The notes under the pieces: model-generated
Seen by the model: only the letters and a program-made list of their open reading frames with translations
The model's database searches: none
What the model was told of the DNA's origin: nothing
Made by a program: the position numbers and the translations under genes
In this document: positions 9,124-17,247 of the stretch, piece by piece
Layout: every line of letters starts with the position of its first letter
Position numbering within the stretch: the first letter of the stretch is position 1
DNA from: Sandaracinus amylolyticus
Lineage (GTDB): Bacteria; Myxococcota_A; Polyangia; Polyangiales; Sandaracinaceae
Length of the DNA stretch: 64,000 nucleotides
NCBI RefSeq assembly: GCF_000737325.1
Contig: NZ_CP011125.1
Location: forward strand, 9,548,001-9,612,000
Reading direction: 5' to 3'

Positions 9124-9244
9124 CGTGCGCGGAGGCAACGCAATGGCCGTTCCCGCGCGAGGCGCGACGCGTCGCGCGGGAAGACGAGGCGGTGGGTCAC
9201 GATCTCGCGTGAGCCCGAGCGAACGCGGGGCGCATCGCCGCGTC

Positions 9245-11008
9245 TCAGGGGGCGCGGCGGAACGTGTATCGCGGCCAGAGCTGCGCGCCGGGCACGCTCT
9301 CGCTCACGAACCCGAGCGTCAGGAGGTCACCGTCGATGCCCCACTCGACGTCGACGTCGCCCGCGCCCGGACAGTCGAGCACGATCGTCGTCGGCGTGGC
9401 GCTCGCGTCGAACGCGCCCGCGAACCCGATGTCGTTCGGGCCGCCGAACGTCGGGCCCTCGACGCTCTGCACGAACGCGTGCGAGTCGACGTCCATCACG
9501 AGCCGGCCCGCGCTCGTGATCACCTGACCGCGCCCGAGCACGTACGTGCGCTCGACGTCGATGCGTCCGATCGGCGTCGTGACCGTCGACACGTAGTAGC
9601 TGATCCCCTCGAGCTCCCAGCGGGCGTCGGGCACCGTGCCCGCGCTCAGCGCGGGCGGCGTCGCGGCCTCGACCCATCCGCCGCGCACCAGCGCGACGTC
9701 GGTCGTCGTGCCCTCGGGCAGGCACGCGCTCGGCACGTAGCGCACGTCGCTCGGCATCTCGGCGTCGCCCTCGTCGCAGTAGCGCGACGCGGGCGGCGGC
9801 GTGACGTACATGAAGTCGAAGCACATCTCGTCGCTCGTGTCCTGGCCCGAGCTGACGTCCTCGCTCGTCGTGTTGTCGAACGTGCAGCTCGTGAGCAGCG
9901 CGTCGCCGGCGCGCAGCGTGACCGGGAGCGAGTAGAAGAGCTGCGTCTCGAACTCCCAGCCGTCGAGGTGGATCAGCGGCTCGGGATTGCGCGCCTCGGG
10001 CCGCGCGATCTCCTGATCGAACGTCGTTCCGATCTGGTGCATGTGCGGCATGCCCGCGAGCACGCGCGTCTCGCTCGCGAACGTGCAGCGGCTCGAGACG
10101 GTGCGCGACTCGCGCGCCGGGATCTCGAAGTCGAGCGGCCCGATCGCGACCATGCCGTACTCGGTCCCGGTCGGCGCATCGAGGTACAGGCGCACGCCCG
10201 AGCTGTCGCGCACGTCGGGGATCGCGGCGCCGTTGTTGTAGTGGATCTGCACGAGGAACCGATCGCCCGGCGAGACGCGCAGGCCGCCCTCGGGGAACTG
10301 GAACGCGCCGGTGCCGGGCGCCCACGCGTAGAGGTACTCGCTGCCCGCGGGCATGCCGCTGCCGTCGTAGCAGTCGAACTCGCCGAGCGGCGCGTTGTGC
10401 TCGCTGTCGCGCAGCAGCACGAGGTGATGCAGCACGCGCGTCTCGTCGTAGATCATCTCGAAGCGGCGCACGAAGCGATCCCCGTCGAGCGCGGGCTCGA
10501 AGGTGAAGCAGCGGTACTCGTCGCGGACCTCGGGCCCGACCGGGTGCTCGTTCGCGGCGAGATCGATCGTCGCGAGGCCGGGCGGCGCCTCGTCGGGCGA
10601 GAGGAACACCGGCGCGCTCGCACGGAGGCCCGTGCCCTGCGGCACGTCCGCGGCGCCGCAGCTCGCCCAGCGCGCGAGCGCATCGGCCTCGGCATCCGGC
10701 AGGCGCGGCATGCCGACCGGCGGCATCGTGCCGTCCATCAGTCGCGCGACCACGCGATCGGCGAGGCGCGTTCCGTCGGGGCGCACCGCGAGCAGCGCGT
10801 CGGCGTCGAGCAGCGACATCGGCGCGCCGTACTGCGGGGACGCGCCGTGGCACGAGCCGCAGTAGCGCTCGAGGCGTGGCAACGCCTGCGACGCGAACGC
10901 CGCGCGATCGGGCTCGCACGTGCCAGCGTCGGGATCGCTCGCGGGCGGATCGCCGTCACATGCGGTCAGCGAGAGGACGAGCAGCACGAGCAAGGAAGGG
11001 CGATGCAT
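9245..11008 (-). CDS. Secreted copper type II (PHM/DBM-like) monooxygenase with N-terminal haem c motif
   Basis: The signal peptide has a lipobox Cys near residue 17, then a DPDAG linker. A c-type haem site CGSCH lies at 50-54. The two-domain copper monooxygenase core follows. It has HH at 194-195 and an His at 256 in QIHYNN (CuH site), then HMH at 322-324 in MPHMHQIG and Met near 395 in the DEMCFDF segment (CuM site), matching the ligand order of peptidylglycine alpha-hydroxylating and dopamine beta-monooxygenases. About 180 further C-terminal residues form an extra beta-rich domain. At 587 aa it is longer than PHM (about 310 aa core). The start has a good GGAGG site. The haem could feed electrons to copper in place of ascorbate (inference). 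The substrate is unknown. Confidence 0.88.
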   Translation of the reverse strand: MHRPSLLVLLVLSLTACDGDPPASDPDAGTCEPDRAAFASQALPRLERYCGSCHGASPQYGAPMSLLDADALLAVRPDGTRLADRVVARLMDGTMPPVGMPRLPDAEADALARWASCGAADVPQGTGLRASAPVFLSPDEAPPGLATIDLAANEHPVGPEVRDEYRCFTFEPALDGDRFVRRFEMIYDETRVLHHLVLLRDSEHNAPLGEFDCYDGSGMPAGSEYLYAWAPGTGAFQFPEGGLRVSPGDRFLVQIHYNNGAAIPDVRDSSGVRLYLDAPTGTEYGMVAIGPLDFEIPARESRTVSSRCTFASETRVLAGMPHMHQIGTTFDQEIARPEARNPEPLIHLDGWEFETQLFYSLPVTLRAGDALLTSCTFDNTTSEDVSSGQDTSDEMCFDFMYVTPPPASRYCDEGDAEMPSDVRYVPSACLPEGTTTDVALVRGGWVEAATPPALSAGTVPDARWELEGISYYVSTVTTPIGRIDVERTYVLGRGQVITSAGRLVMDVDSHAFVQSVEGPTFGGPNDIGFAGAFDASATPTTIVLDCPGAGDVDVEWGIDGDLLTLGFVSESVPGAQLWPRYTFRRAP

Positions 11009-11074
11009 CCAGGCCTCCGAGGCGAGCGATGATGCCCGGAGTTCCCGGTCCCGCGGCGAGCGTTCAAACTTTCT

Positions 11075-12175
11075 TCACAACCTCGGTCCGCCGCGCGGCT
11101 CGAGCCAGCCCTCGCGCGCCAGCATGCGCGCCACCTCGCGGAAGCCCTCGTCGCGCCCGACCTGGAGCAGGTGCCCGCCGTCGAAGAGGTGCAGCCGCGC
11201 GTCGAGGTGCTTCGCGAGCTTCTCCGCGTGCGACTGCGGCGTGATGCGATCCCCCGAGCCCGCGATCACCAGCGCGCGCGCCGGATCGACCTTCGACGGG
11301 CGCGCGAGCGGGCTCACCGCGCAGTGTGCCTTCTCGAGCGCGTCGTACTGCTCGCGCCGTTGCGTCGCGGTGCCGACGAGGCGATCGCCGTCGCGCGCGA
11401 AGTCCGCGATCGACGCGAGCGGGATCATCGGCACCACGAAGTCGATCGGCTCGACGGTCGCGAGCAGCGCGCTCGTGTAGCCGCCGAGGCTCATGCCCAT
11501 CGCGCCCACGGCCGGCGCGCCGCGATCGCGCAGCACCGACACGAGCGTGCGCAGATCGACGATCGCGTGGCGGAAGCTCTCGATCGTGATGCGCGGATCG
11601 CTGTGCGGCAGCAGCGGGCGCCGACCGCGGATCCCGCGCGGCCCGTGGTGCGGGAGCACGCCGAGCACGACGTCGAGCCCGCGCTCGAACATCCAGCGCA
11701 CCGGGAACGCGACCTCTTCGATCGCGAACACGCCGCCGAGATAGCCGTGCAGCAGCACGATCGTCGGGCGCGGGCGATCGAGGTGCGCGTAGAGCCGCAC
11801 GATCGCGGTGTGGTTCACGTCCGCGCGCTCCTCGAGCCGCCGCACCACCTCGGGGTCGCTCGAGAGCGGCGCGAGCGCGCTGCGCCAGCGCAGATCGACG
11901 ATCGTGCCGTCCTGGCCGATCCGTCCGACGTGCTGCTCGCGGAGCCCGTCGGCCGCGATGCGCGGGAAGAACGAGTCGGGATCGCCGACGTGCTGCGCGG
12001 TGCCGTAGAACGCGCCGATCTCGTCGAGCCTGCGGTGTCGCTCGATCGGTCCGAGCGACTCCGCGGCCGAGCGCCGCTTGCTCTGCTCGCTGCGGCCGAA
12101 GATCACACGCGACGCTGCGCGATCGAACGTCGCCGTGATCGGAGTGACGATTCGCTTCTTGATGCTCGCGATCAT
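11075..12175 (-). CDS. Alpha/beta hydrolase
   Basis: This 366-aa protein has an alpha/beta hydrolase fold. LLHGYLGG (about residues 140-147) provides the oxyanion region, the nucleophile elbow is GMSLGG (about 228-233), the acid Asp lies in AGSGDRITP and the His in DGGHLLQVG near the C terminus. The N-terminal roughly 110 residues are a basic, helical extension with no signal peptide. The family resembles abhydrolase-domain proteins of the ABHD18 type (DUF2048), which share an N-terminal extension, but that is a tentative comparison. The substrate is unknown. The gene is transcribed alone and divergently from a small Cys-rich lipoprotein. Confidence 0.82.
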   Translation of the reverse strand: MIASIKKRIVTPITATFDRAASRVIFGRSEQSKRRSAAESLGPIERHRRLDEIGAFYGTAQHVGDPDSFFPRIAADGLREQHVGRIGQDGTIVDLRWRSALAPLSSDPEVVRRLEERADVNHTAIVRLYAHLDRPRPTIVLLHGYLGGVFAIEEVAFPVRWMFERGLDVVLGVLPHHGPRGIRGRRPLLPHSDPRITIESFRHAIVDLRTLVSVLRDRGAPAVGAMGMSLGGYTSALLATVEPIDFVVPMIPLASIADFARDGDRLVGTATQRREQYDALEKAHCAVSPLARPSKVDPARALVIAGSGDRITPQSHAEKLAKHLDARLHLFDGGHLLQVGRDEGFREVARMLAREGWLEPRGGPRL

Positions 12176-12247
12176 CGATCGGAGAGCATAGCCCCCGATC
12201 GCGCGCGCCGCGCTGCCGTATCATCGCGCGGAGCGGGGAGGACGAAC

Positions 12248-12607
12248 ATGAAGCTGGCTCGAGTCGCAGTGCTGATCGCGCTCCTGGTCACGGCGTGCAG
12301 CGAGTCTCGCGACGCAGGCGGCGAGCCCGACGCGGGCCCGACCTGCGGGTCGCTCGGCCAGGCGTGCACCGCGACGCTCGACTGCGACGAGGGCATGCAG
12401 TGCGTGATCGTCGGCGAGCAGGGCTTCTGCGCGCGCTCCGACGCGCGGCGCGAGTGCGTCGCCGACGACGACTGCGACGCCGACGAGCTCTGCGAGACCG
12501 GGCGCGGGATCGTGTCCGACGGGCACTGCATCACACGCACGGACCTGGCGTGCCTCTGCGCGATGCCCGACGCCGCGAGCACGCTCGCGCGCTGCGCGGA
12601 TCTCTGA
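12248..12607 (+). CDS. Small Cys-rich lipoprotein
   Basis: A strong GGGGAGGA ribosome site precedes the ATG. The protein is 119 aa: a signal peptide to the lipobox Cys near residue 17 (LLVTAC), an Asp/Gly/Ala/Pro linker, then about 85 residues with at least 11 Cys in CxxxxDCDEGMQC and DDDCDADELC patterns. Such spaced-Cys repeats are common in exported proteins of Myxococcota and probably form small disulfide-stapled knots. The function is unknown. It ends 5 bp from the stop of the facing gene. Confidence 0.75.
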   Translation: MKLARVAVLIALLVTACSESRDAGGEPDAGPTCGSLGQACTATLDCDEGMQCVIVGEQGFCARSDARRECVADDDCDADELCETGRGIVSDGHCITRTDLACLCAMPDAASTLARCADL

Positions 12608-12612
12608 CACGA

Positions 12613-13299
12613 TCAGCCGGGGAGCAGCGCGCGGATCCGCTGGATCCCGGGGCGCACGAGGTGGCGACGGATCGCGCTCGCGGCGGGACGCAGACCCTCG
12701 GGCAGCGGGCGGAACATCACCTCGAGGTGATCGTCGTCGGTCTCGAGGCCGTACGCGGTCACCACCGGCGTGACGAGCGGCAGGATGCGCTGGACCATCG
12801 GGTTGTCCGCGATCTTCGGGTCCTTCATGAGGTCGACGACGATGCGGTTCTCGCGCGCCTCCACCACGGTCGGCGGCAGCGGCATGTACTTGGCGAGGTT
12901 GCCCGGCTTGCTGAGGTCGAGCGCGCCGCTCTTGATGAGCGCGGCGACGGGCGACTGCACCTCGCCCTGGACCTCCATCCAGATCTCCTCGAGGCGCGTC
13001 TCGATGCGCAGCTGCGCCGGCGTGAGGACCATGCGATCGATGTAGACGACCGCGCTCGCGCGCACCGGCGTCTTCATCAGATCGACCGTCGCGGTGATGC
13101 GGATCCCGGGTGGCACCTCGGTCAGCACCGGGTCCTTCACCTTGCCGCTCTTCGCGACGCGCTCGAGCAGCCACCGCAGCGCGTCGATCGGCACACCGAC
13201 GCGCAGGCCGAGCAGGTTCCACACGACACGGCTCAGCTCCTGCGGATTGCGGCGCAGGTACTGACTGGCGGCTTCGAACGCTTGCTTCCCGAGAGACAT
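12613..13299 (-). CDS. Hypothetical protein, possible lipid-binding fold
   Basis: The ATG at 13299 gives 228 aa without a signal peptide. The middle (about residues 55-190) is a run of amphipathic beta strands with repeated VDLMK segments (TVDLMKTP and VVDLMKDP), suggesting two related halves. A basic, helical C terminus ends in RPGIQRIRALLPG. The pattern of long alternating strands faintly recalls DUF2993/LmeA lipid-binding proteins, but I cannot support that call. It is a stand-alone gene with a weak ribosome site. Confidence 0.6.
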   Translation of the reverse strand: MSLGKQAFEAASQYLRRNPQELSRVVWNLLGLRVGVPIDALRWLLERVAKSGKVKDPVLTEVPPGIRITATVDLMKTPVRASAVVYIDRMVLTPAQLRIETRLEEIWMEVQGEVQSPVAALIKSGALDLSKPGNLAKYMPLPPTVVEARENRIVVDLMKDPKIADNPMVQRILPLVTPVVTAYGLETDDDHLEVMFRPLPEGLRPAASAIRRHLVRPGIQRIRALLPG

Positions 13300-13425
13300 C
13301 GCGCGGGAGCATACCTCAACTCTCGACGAGGAGCGGTCGCGCGAGATCGCCGTTTCGGTCGCGATGCCGGACACCTACGCGTCACGACCGAACGGCCGTT
13401 CAGGACGAGGAGCGCCGGAGGCGAA

Positions 13426-13582
13426 GCCGCTCGGGAGAGCAGGAGCGTAAGCCGCTGAGGAGCGCAGGAGCGACGAGGAGAGCAGGAGGATGTGCCGCTG
13501 AGGAGAGCAGGAGTTGCAGGAGGGAAGATGCGATCGCGACAATCACGAATGCTCCTGCCCTCTCCTGCCTTCCTGCTCTCCT
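13426..13582. repeat. GAG/CAGGAG-rich repeats with inverted partner in a 296-bp gap
   Basis: The space between two minus-strand genes (13300-13595) holds three near-identical 20-bp units beginning GCCGCT and ending GCAGGAG (13426-13445, 13451-13470, 13494-13513), plus scattered GCAGGAG copies. A purine-to-pyrimidine switch follows: 13562-13582 is an imperfect inverted partner of 13502-13522 with a 39-base loop. In the transcript of the gene ending at 13596 the hairpin would begin 14 bases after the stop, so it may serve as 3'-end structure. No convincing gene is present in the gap. Confidence 0.7.
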
Positions 13583-13595
13583 TGGCGGAATCTCC

Positions 13596-14684
13596 TCAGA
13601 GGCGGGGCGCGATGCGGAGCACGCGCTGGCCCGCGATGTCCGTCACGAAGAGGCGGCCCTCCTGATCGAAGTCGATGCCGCCGAGACCGCCGGGCGGGAC
13701 GACGTCCTGCAGGCCGATCCAGTCGACGAGCGCGCCGGTGACGAGATCGAACGCCGCGATCACCGACGTCGCGTGATCGCTGACGAACAGGTATCCGTCG
13801 TGCAGCGCGATGCCGCTCGGCTGCACGAGGTTCATCACCGTGCCGTCGACGAACGTCGTGAGCGTCGCGTCGTTCATCACGAACATCTCGCAGCCGTCGT
13901 AGTTCGGGCCCATCTCGGCGCCGCGCGTGCCGCTCGCGATGTCGAGCGCGACGACGCGGTGATTGCCGGGGTCCGCCACGTAGAGCAGGCCGGTCGCGTG
14001 ATCGAGCTCGGCGTGCGCGGGCACGCCCTCGACGTAGCCGATCTGGCCCTCTGCGTAGCGCGAGATGATGCCGTCGCTGTGGTCGTGCTGGCCCGGGCCG
14101 TGATCCGCGACGAAGTCGTAGCGCGTGATCGAGCCGTGCTGGCCGTCGACGATCCAGTACACGTTGCCCTGCTCCCACGCGATGCCGATGCCGTTCGGCG
14201 TGTTGTGGAGCATGTCCATGTGCGACGCGTGACCGCCGTCGAAGAGACCGCGGTCGGTCGGCCAGAGCGTCGGGCCCATGAAGTCCCACGGCGTCTCGCG
14301 CTGGGTGGGCACGTCGATCTCGTGGATCGTCGCGAGGCGATCCGCGGTGCCGAACGCGAGCGCCGACGGCGCCGGCAGGAAGTGCGTGTTGCCGAGCGCC
14401 GCGTACTCCATCGAGCGCTGCGCCGGGGTGCCGGGCTCGTCGATGACGAGGATCGCGTTCGCGGTGCGCATCGTGACCCAGAGCTCGTTCGGCGCGTCGG
14501 GGCGGAACGCGAGGTCGGTCGGCGAGTGCAGGACATCCGGTCCCACGACCGTGAGGATCTCGACGGCGGCCGAGGTGTGCTCGCCGGCGCCGAGGACCGG
14601 CAGTCCGGACGGACCCTCGTTTCCGCAGCCGAATAGCGCGAGGACGATGGAGAGCAGTGTCAATCGAGTGACGGTGGAAATCAT
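13596..14684 (-). CDS. NHL/SMP-30-like beta-propeller lipoprotein
   Basis: The signal peptide ends at a lipobox Cys near residue 20 (VLALFGC). The rest of the 362-aa protein is a beta-propeller made of repeats with the pattern hydrophobic-strand, DxxxG, RV(V/L)xLD, seen in TGLLYVADPGNHRVVALD, NGIGIAWEQGNVYWIVD and GGIDFDQEGRLFVTD. These are NHL/SMP-30-type blades. An acidic/His-rich loop (ADHGPGQHDHSDG) could bind metal. It may be a scaffold or secreted hydrolase-like protein; no catalytic set is evident. It is separated from the aminotransferase gene by 19 bp, so co-transcription is likely. Confidence 0.8.
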   Translation of the reverse strand: MISTVTRLTLLSIVLALFGCGNEGPSGLPVLGAGEHTSAAVEILTVVGPDVLHSPTDLAFRPDAPNELWVTMRTANAILVIDEPGTPAQRSMEYAALGNTHFLPAPSALAFGTADRLATIHEIDVPTQRETPWDFMGPTLWPTDRGLFDGGHASHMDMLHNTPNGIGIAWEQGNVYWIVDGQHGSITRYDFVADHGPGQHDHSDGIISRYAEGQIGYVEGVPAHAELDHATGLLYVADPGNHRVVALDIASGTRGAEMGPNYDGCEMFVMNDATLTTFVDGTVMNLVQPSGIALHDGYLFVSDHATSVIAAFDLVTGALVDWIGLQDVVPPGGLGGIDFDQEGRLFVTDIAGQRVLRIAPRL

Positions 14685-14703
14685 CGCGCGCGACGTTCAG
14701 CAA

Positions 14704-15876
14704 TCACCGCGCCAGCTCGTTGCGCAGCGCATCGCACAGTCGCTCGACATCGGCGCGCTCGACGTAGATCTGGCACGCGATGCGGATCAGACGGGCGGGC
14801 GGCGCGGGATGGGGGAAGACCGGGATCTCGATCTGGTGCCGGGTGAAGAGCGCGTCCTGGAGCGGATCGATCTCGAACGCCGACGCGGGCGGCGGCGCGC
14901 TCGAGGTGGGCAGCGGCACCGCGGCGAGCGAGCCGATCATGTCGTCGGGCGCGGGCGCGGCGACGCCGAGCGTCTCGCACAGGCGATCGCGCGCGAAGAG
15001 GGCGAGCGAGCGATTGCGCGCGCGGAGCGCGTCGATGCCGCCGGGGAGGAACGAGGAGATCGCGTCGAGCGCGTCGGGCGCGCAGATCCACGGGCTCGGA
15101 TCGTCGGTGCCGACCCAGTCGAACTCCTCCCACAAGCGCGGGCGAGCGCGCTTGCTGCGCGCGCCGTGGCTGATCGTCGAGGGATGGAGATCGCTCTGGC
15201 GATCGCGACGGACGTGGAGGATCGCGCAGCCCTTCGGCGCGCAGAGCCACTTGTGCAGGTTGCCCGTGTAATACGCAGCGCCGAGGCGATCGAGCGCGAG
15301 CGGGAGCATCCCGGGCGCGTGCGCTCCGTCGACCAGCGTCTCGACGCCGCGCTCGCGCAGCGCCGCGACGATGTCGGCGATCGGGAAGACGAGGCCGGTG
15401 GGGCTCGTCACGTGATCGATCAGCGCGACGCGGGTGCGCGGCGTGACCGCGGCGAGGATCGCGTCGGTGACCTGCGACGCATGGGTGATCGGGAACGGCA
15501 CGTGCGCGACCACGACGCGCGCGCCGCGCTTCTGCGCGAAGAAGTCGAGGGCGTTCTTGCACGCGCCGTAGGCGTGATCGGTCGTGAGCAGCTCGTCGCC
15601 GGGCTCGAGCGGGAGCGACGCGAGCACGGCGCTGACCGCCTGCGTCGCGTTGCGCACGAAGACGAGGTCCTCGGGGTGCGCGCCGACGAACGCGGCGATG
15701 CGCTCGCGCGCGGCGTCGATCAGCGCGGGCGCTTCGCGCGTGAAGAAGCGCACCGGCTCGGCCTCCATGCGGTCTCGGATCGCGCGCTGCGCGTCGAGCA
15801 CGACGCGCGGGCACGCGCCGAACGAGCCGTGGTTGAGGAACGTGATCGAGGGATCGAGCGCGAAGTGGTGACGCAT
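14704..15876 (-). CDS. Class V aminotransferase, isopenicillin-N-epimerase-like
   Basis: This is a 390-aa PLP enzyme of fold type I. The N-terminal LNHGSFG motif is typical of the isopenicillin N epimerase/cysteine desulfurase-like branch. FVRNATQAV binds the cofactor phosphate, VDGAHAPG holds the PLP-ring Asp, and the Schiff-base Lys lies in YTGNLHKWLCAPKG. The length matches the family (about 390-430 aa). The start at ATG 15876 is preferred over an upstream frame with an Arg/Ser-rich, non-conserved N terminus. The likely reaction is epimerisation or desulfuration of an amino acid; the substrate is not set by sequence. It is divergent from the dehydrogenase gene with a 122-bp gap. Confidence 0.88.
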   Translation of the reverse strand: MRHHFALDPSITFLNHGSFGACPRVVLDAQRAIRDRMEAEPVRFFTREAPALIDAARERIAAFVGAHPEDLVFVRNATQAVSAVLASLPLEPGDELLTTDHAYGACKNALDFFAQKRGARVVVAHVPFPITHASQVTDAILAAVTPRTRVALIDHVTSPTGLVFPIADIVAALRERGVETLVDGAHAPGMLPLALDRLGAAYYTGNLHKWLCAPKGCAILHVRRDRQSDLHPSTISHGARSKRARPRLWEEFDWVGTDDPSPWICAPDALDAISSFLPGGIDALRARNRSLALFARDRLCETLGVAAPAPDDMIGSLAAVPLPTSSAPPPASAFEIDPLQDALFTRHQIEIPVFPHPAPPARLIRIACQIYVERADVERLCDALRNELAR

Positions 15877-15998
15877 GGCGGTGCGCGCGGAGCGTGCGCC
15901 GTGCGCGGTGTGGTGGCGAGAGCGTGAGTGAGATCGCGATGGAGCGTTCGTCGCCCCCGGGCGTGACACGCGCCCCGCGGGGCGCAGATGCTTGCGTC

Positions 15999-16907
15999 AT
16001 GCGCGTCGGGATCATCGGCATGGGCTGGGTGGGGTCGAGCGTCGCGATCTCGACGCTCCACGAAGGGCTCGCGCGCGAGCTCTGGCTCCACGACCGTCGG
16101 CCCGATCTGGCCGACGGTGAGGCGATGGACCTCGCACAAGGCGCGTCGTTCTATCCGAGCGCCGACGTGCGCTGCGCCGAGATCGAGGAGATGCGCGACT
16201 GCGACGTGGTCGTGATCGCCGCGGGCAAGGGCGGGCGGCCCGAGCAGTCGCGGCTCGACCTGCTGCGCGAGAACGCGAGCATCGTGCGCGACATCGCGAC
16301 CGAGCTGCGCGGTGGGCGCGCGACGATCGTCGTCGTGACCAACCCGGTCGACGTGCTCACGCACGTGGTGTGGCGCGCGTCGGGGCTCCCGCCCGAGCGC
16401 GTGATCGGCACCGGGACGATGCTCGACACCGCGCGGCTGCGTCAGATGATCGGGCGCGAGCTCGCGATCGATCCGCGCTCGGTGCACGCGCACGTGCTCG
16501 GCGAGCACGGCGACTCCGAGGTCGTCGCGTGGTCGGCCGCGAACGTCGGCGGTGTTTCGCTGCGCTCCGCGCCGGGCTGGGCGAGCGAGCGCGAGACCGC
16601 GATCGCGGCCGAGGTGCGCACCGCGGCGTACGAGATCATCCGGCGCAAGGGCGCGACCAACCACGCGATCGGGCTCGTCACCGCGCACCTGCTCGGATCG
16701 CTGCTGCGCGACGAGCGTCGCGTGCTCACCGCGAGCCGAGTGCACGACGGCAGCGTCGGTCTGGGCGGCGAGGTCGCGCTCTCGTTGCCGGTGGTGGTCG
16801 GCCGCGAAGGCGCGACGCGCGTGCTCTCGCCCTCGTTGGACGCGAAGGAGCGCGCCGGCCTCGAGCGCTCGGCCGAGGTCCTGCGCGCCGCGATCGCATC
16901 GCTGTGA
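15999..16907 (+). CDS. L-lactate/L-2-hydroxyacid dehydrogenase family protein
   Basis: The Rossmann motif GMGWVG lies at residues 7-12 and the catalytic His at about 170 in GEHGDSEV. Substrate Arg residues sit in QSRLDLL and in TGTMLDTARLR. The overall signature is LDH rather than MDH. However, the specificity loop reads AGKGGRPEQSR, with Gly where LDH has Gln-102 and MDH has Arg, so the physiological 2-oxoacid may be bulkier than pyruvate. The 302-aa length is normal. No strong ribosome site is seen. The stop overlaps the GTG start of the Smr-domain gene (GTGA), so the two are translationally coupled. Confidence 0.85.
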   Translation: MRVGIIGMGWVGSSVAISTLHEGLARELWLHDRRPDLADGEAMDLAQGASFYPSADVRCAEIEEMRDCDVVVIAAGKGGRPEQSRLDLLRENASIVRDIATELRGGRATIVVVTNPVDVLTHVVWRASGLPPERVIGTGTMLDTARLRQMIGRELAIDPRSVHAHVLGEHGDSEVVAWSAANVGGVSLRSAPGWASERETAIAAEVRTAAYEIIRRKGATNHAIGLVTAHLLGSLLRDERRVLTASRVHDGSVGLGGEVALSLPVVVGREGATRVLSPSLDAKERAGLERSAEVLRAAIASL

Positions 16908-17203
16908 GCGACGACGACGACGACTTCCGTCCCGACGCGGTCGTCGCGCTGCCGATCGACGGGGTGCTCGACCTGCACACGTTCGATCCGCGCGAGCTCG
17001 GCGATCTGTTGCCGACGTGGATCGACGAGTGCCGCGCGCACGGGCTCTTCGAGCTGCGCATCGTGCACGGCAAGGGCACCGGCGCGCTGCGCCGCAGCGT
17101 GCACGCGATCCTCGCGCGGCGTGACGACGTGCTCGAGTATCGCCTCGCGCCGCCGGAGCGCGGCGGGTGGGGCGCGACCCTCGTGACGCTACGGAAACTG
17201 TAG
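16904..17203 (+). CDS. Smr domain protein
   Basis: This 99-aa protein is essentially one Smr domain. It has the N-terminal LDLHTFDP motif (family consensus LDLHG) and the IVHGKGTGALR loop (family consensus HGxGxG), separated by the usual helix. Stand-alone Smr domains are DNA or RNA nicking endonucleases or nucleic-acid binders. An acidic N terminus (SDDDDDFRPD) precedes the domain. Its GTG start overlaps the stop of the upstream dehydrogenase by 4 bp, and the large regulator gene begins 44 bp downstream, so the three are probably one transcript. Confidence 0.85.
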   Translation: MSDDDDDFRPDAVVALPIDGVLDLHTFDPRELGDLLPTWIDECRAHGLFELRIVHGKGTGALRRSVHAILARRDDVLEYRLAPPERGGWGATLVTLRKL

Positions 17204-17247
17204 CGAACGTGACGACCGGGCGGGCCGCGTGGTACGTCGGCCGGTCG

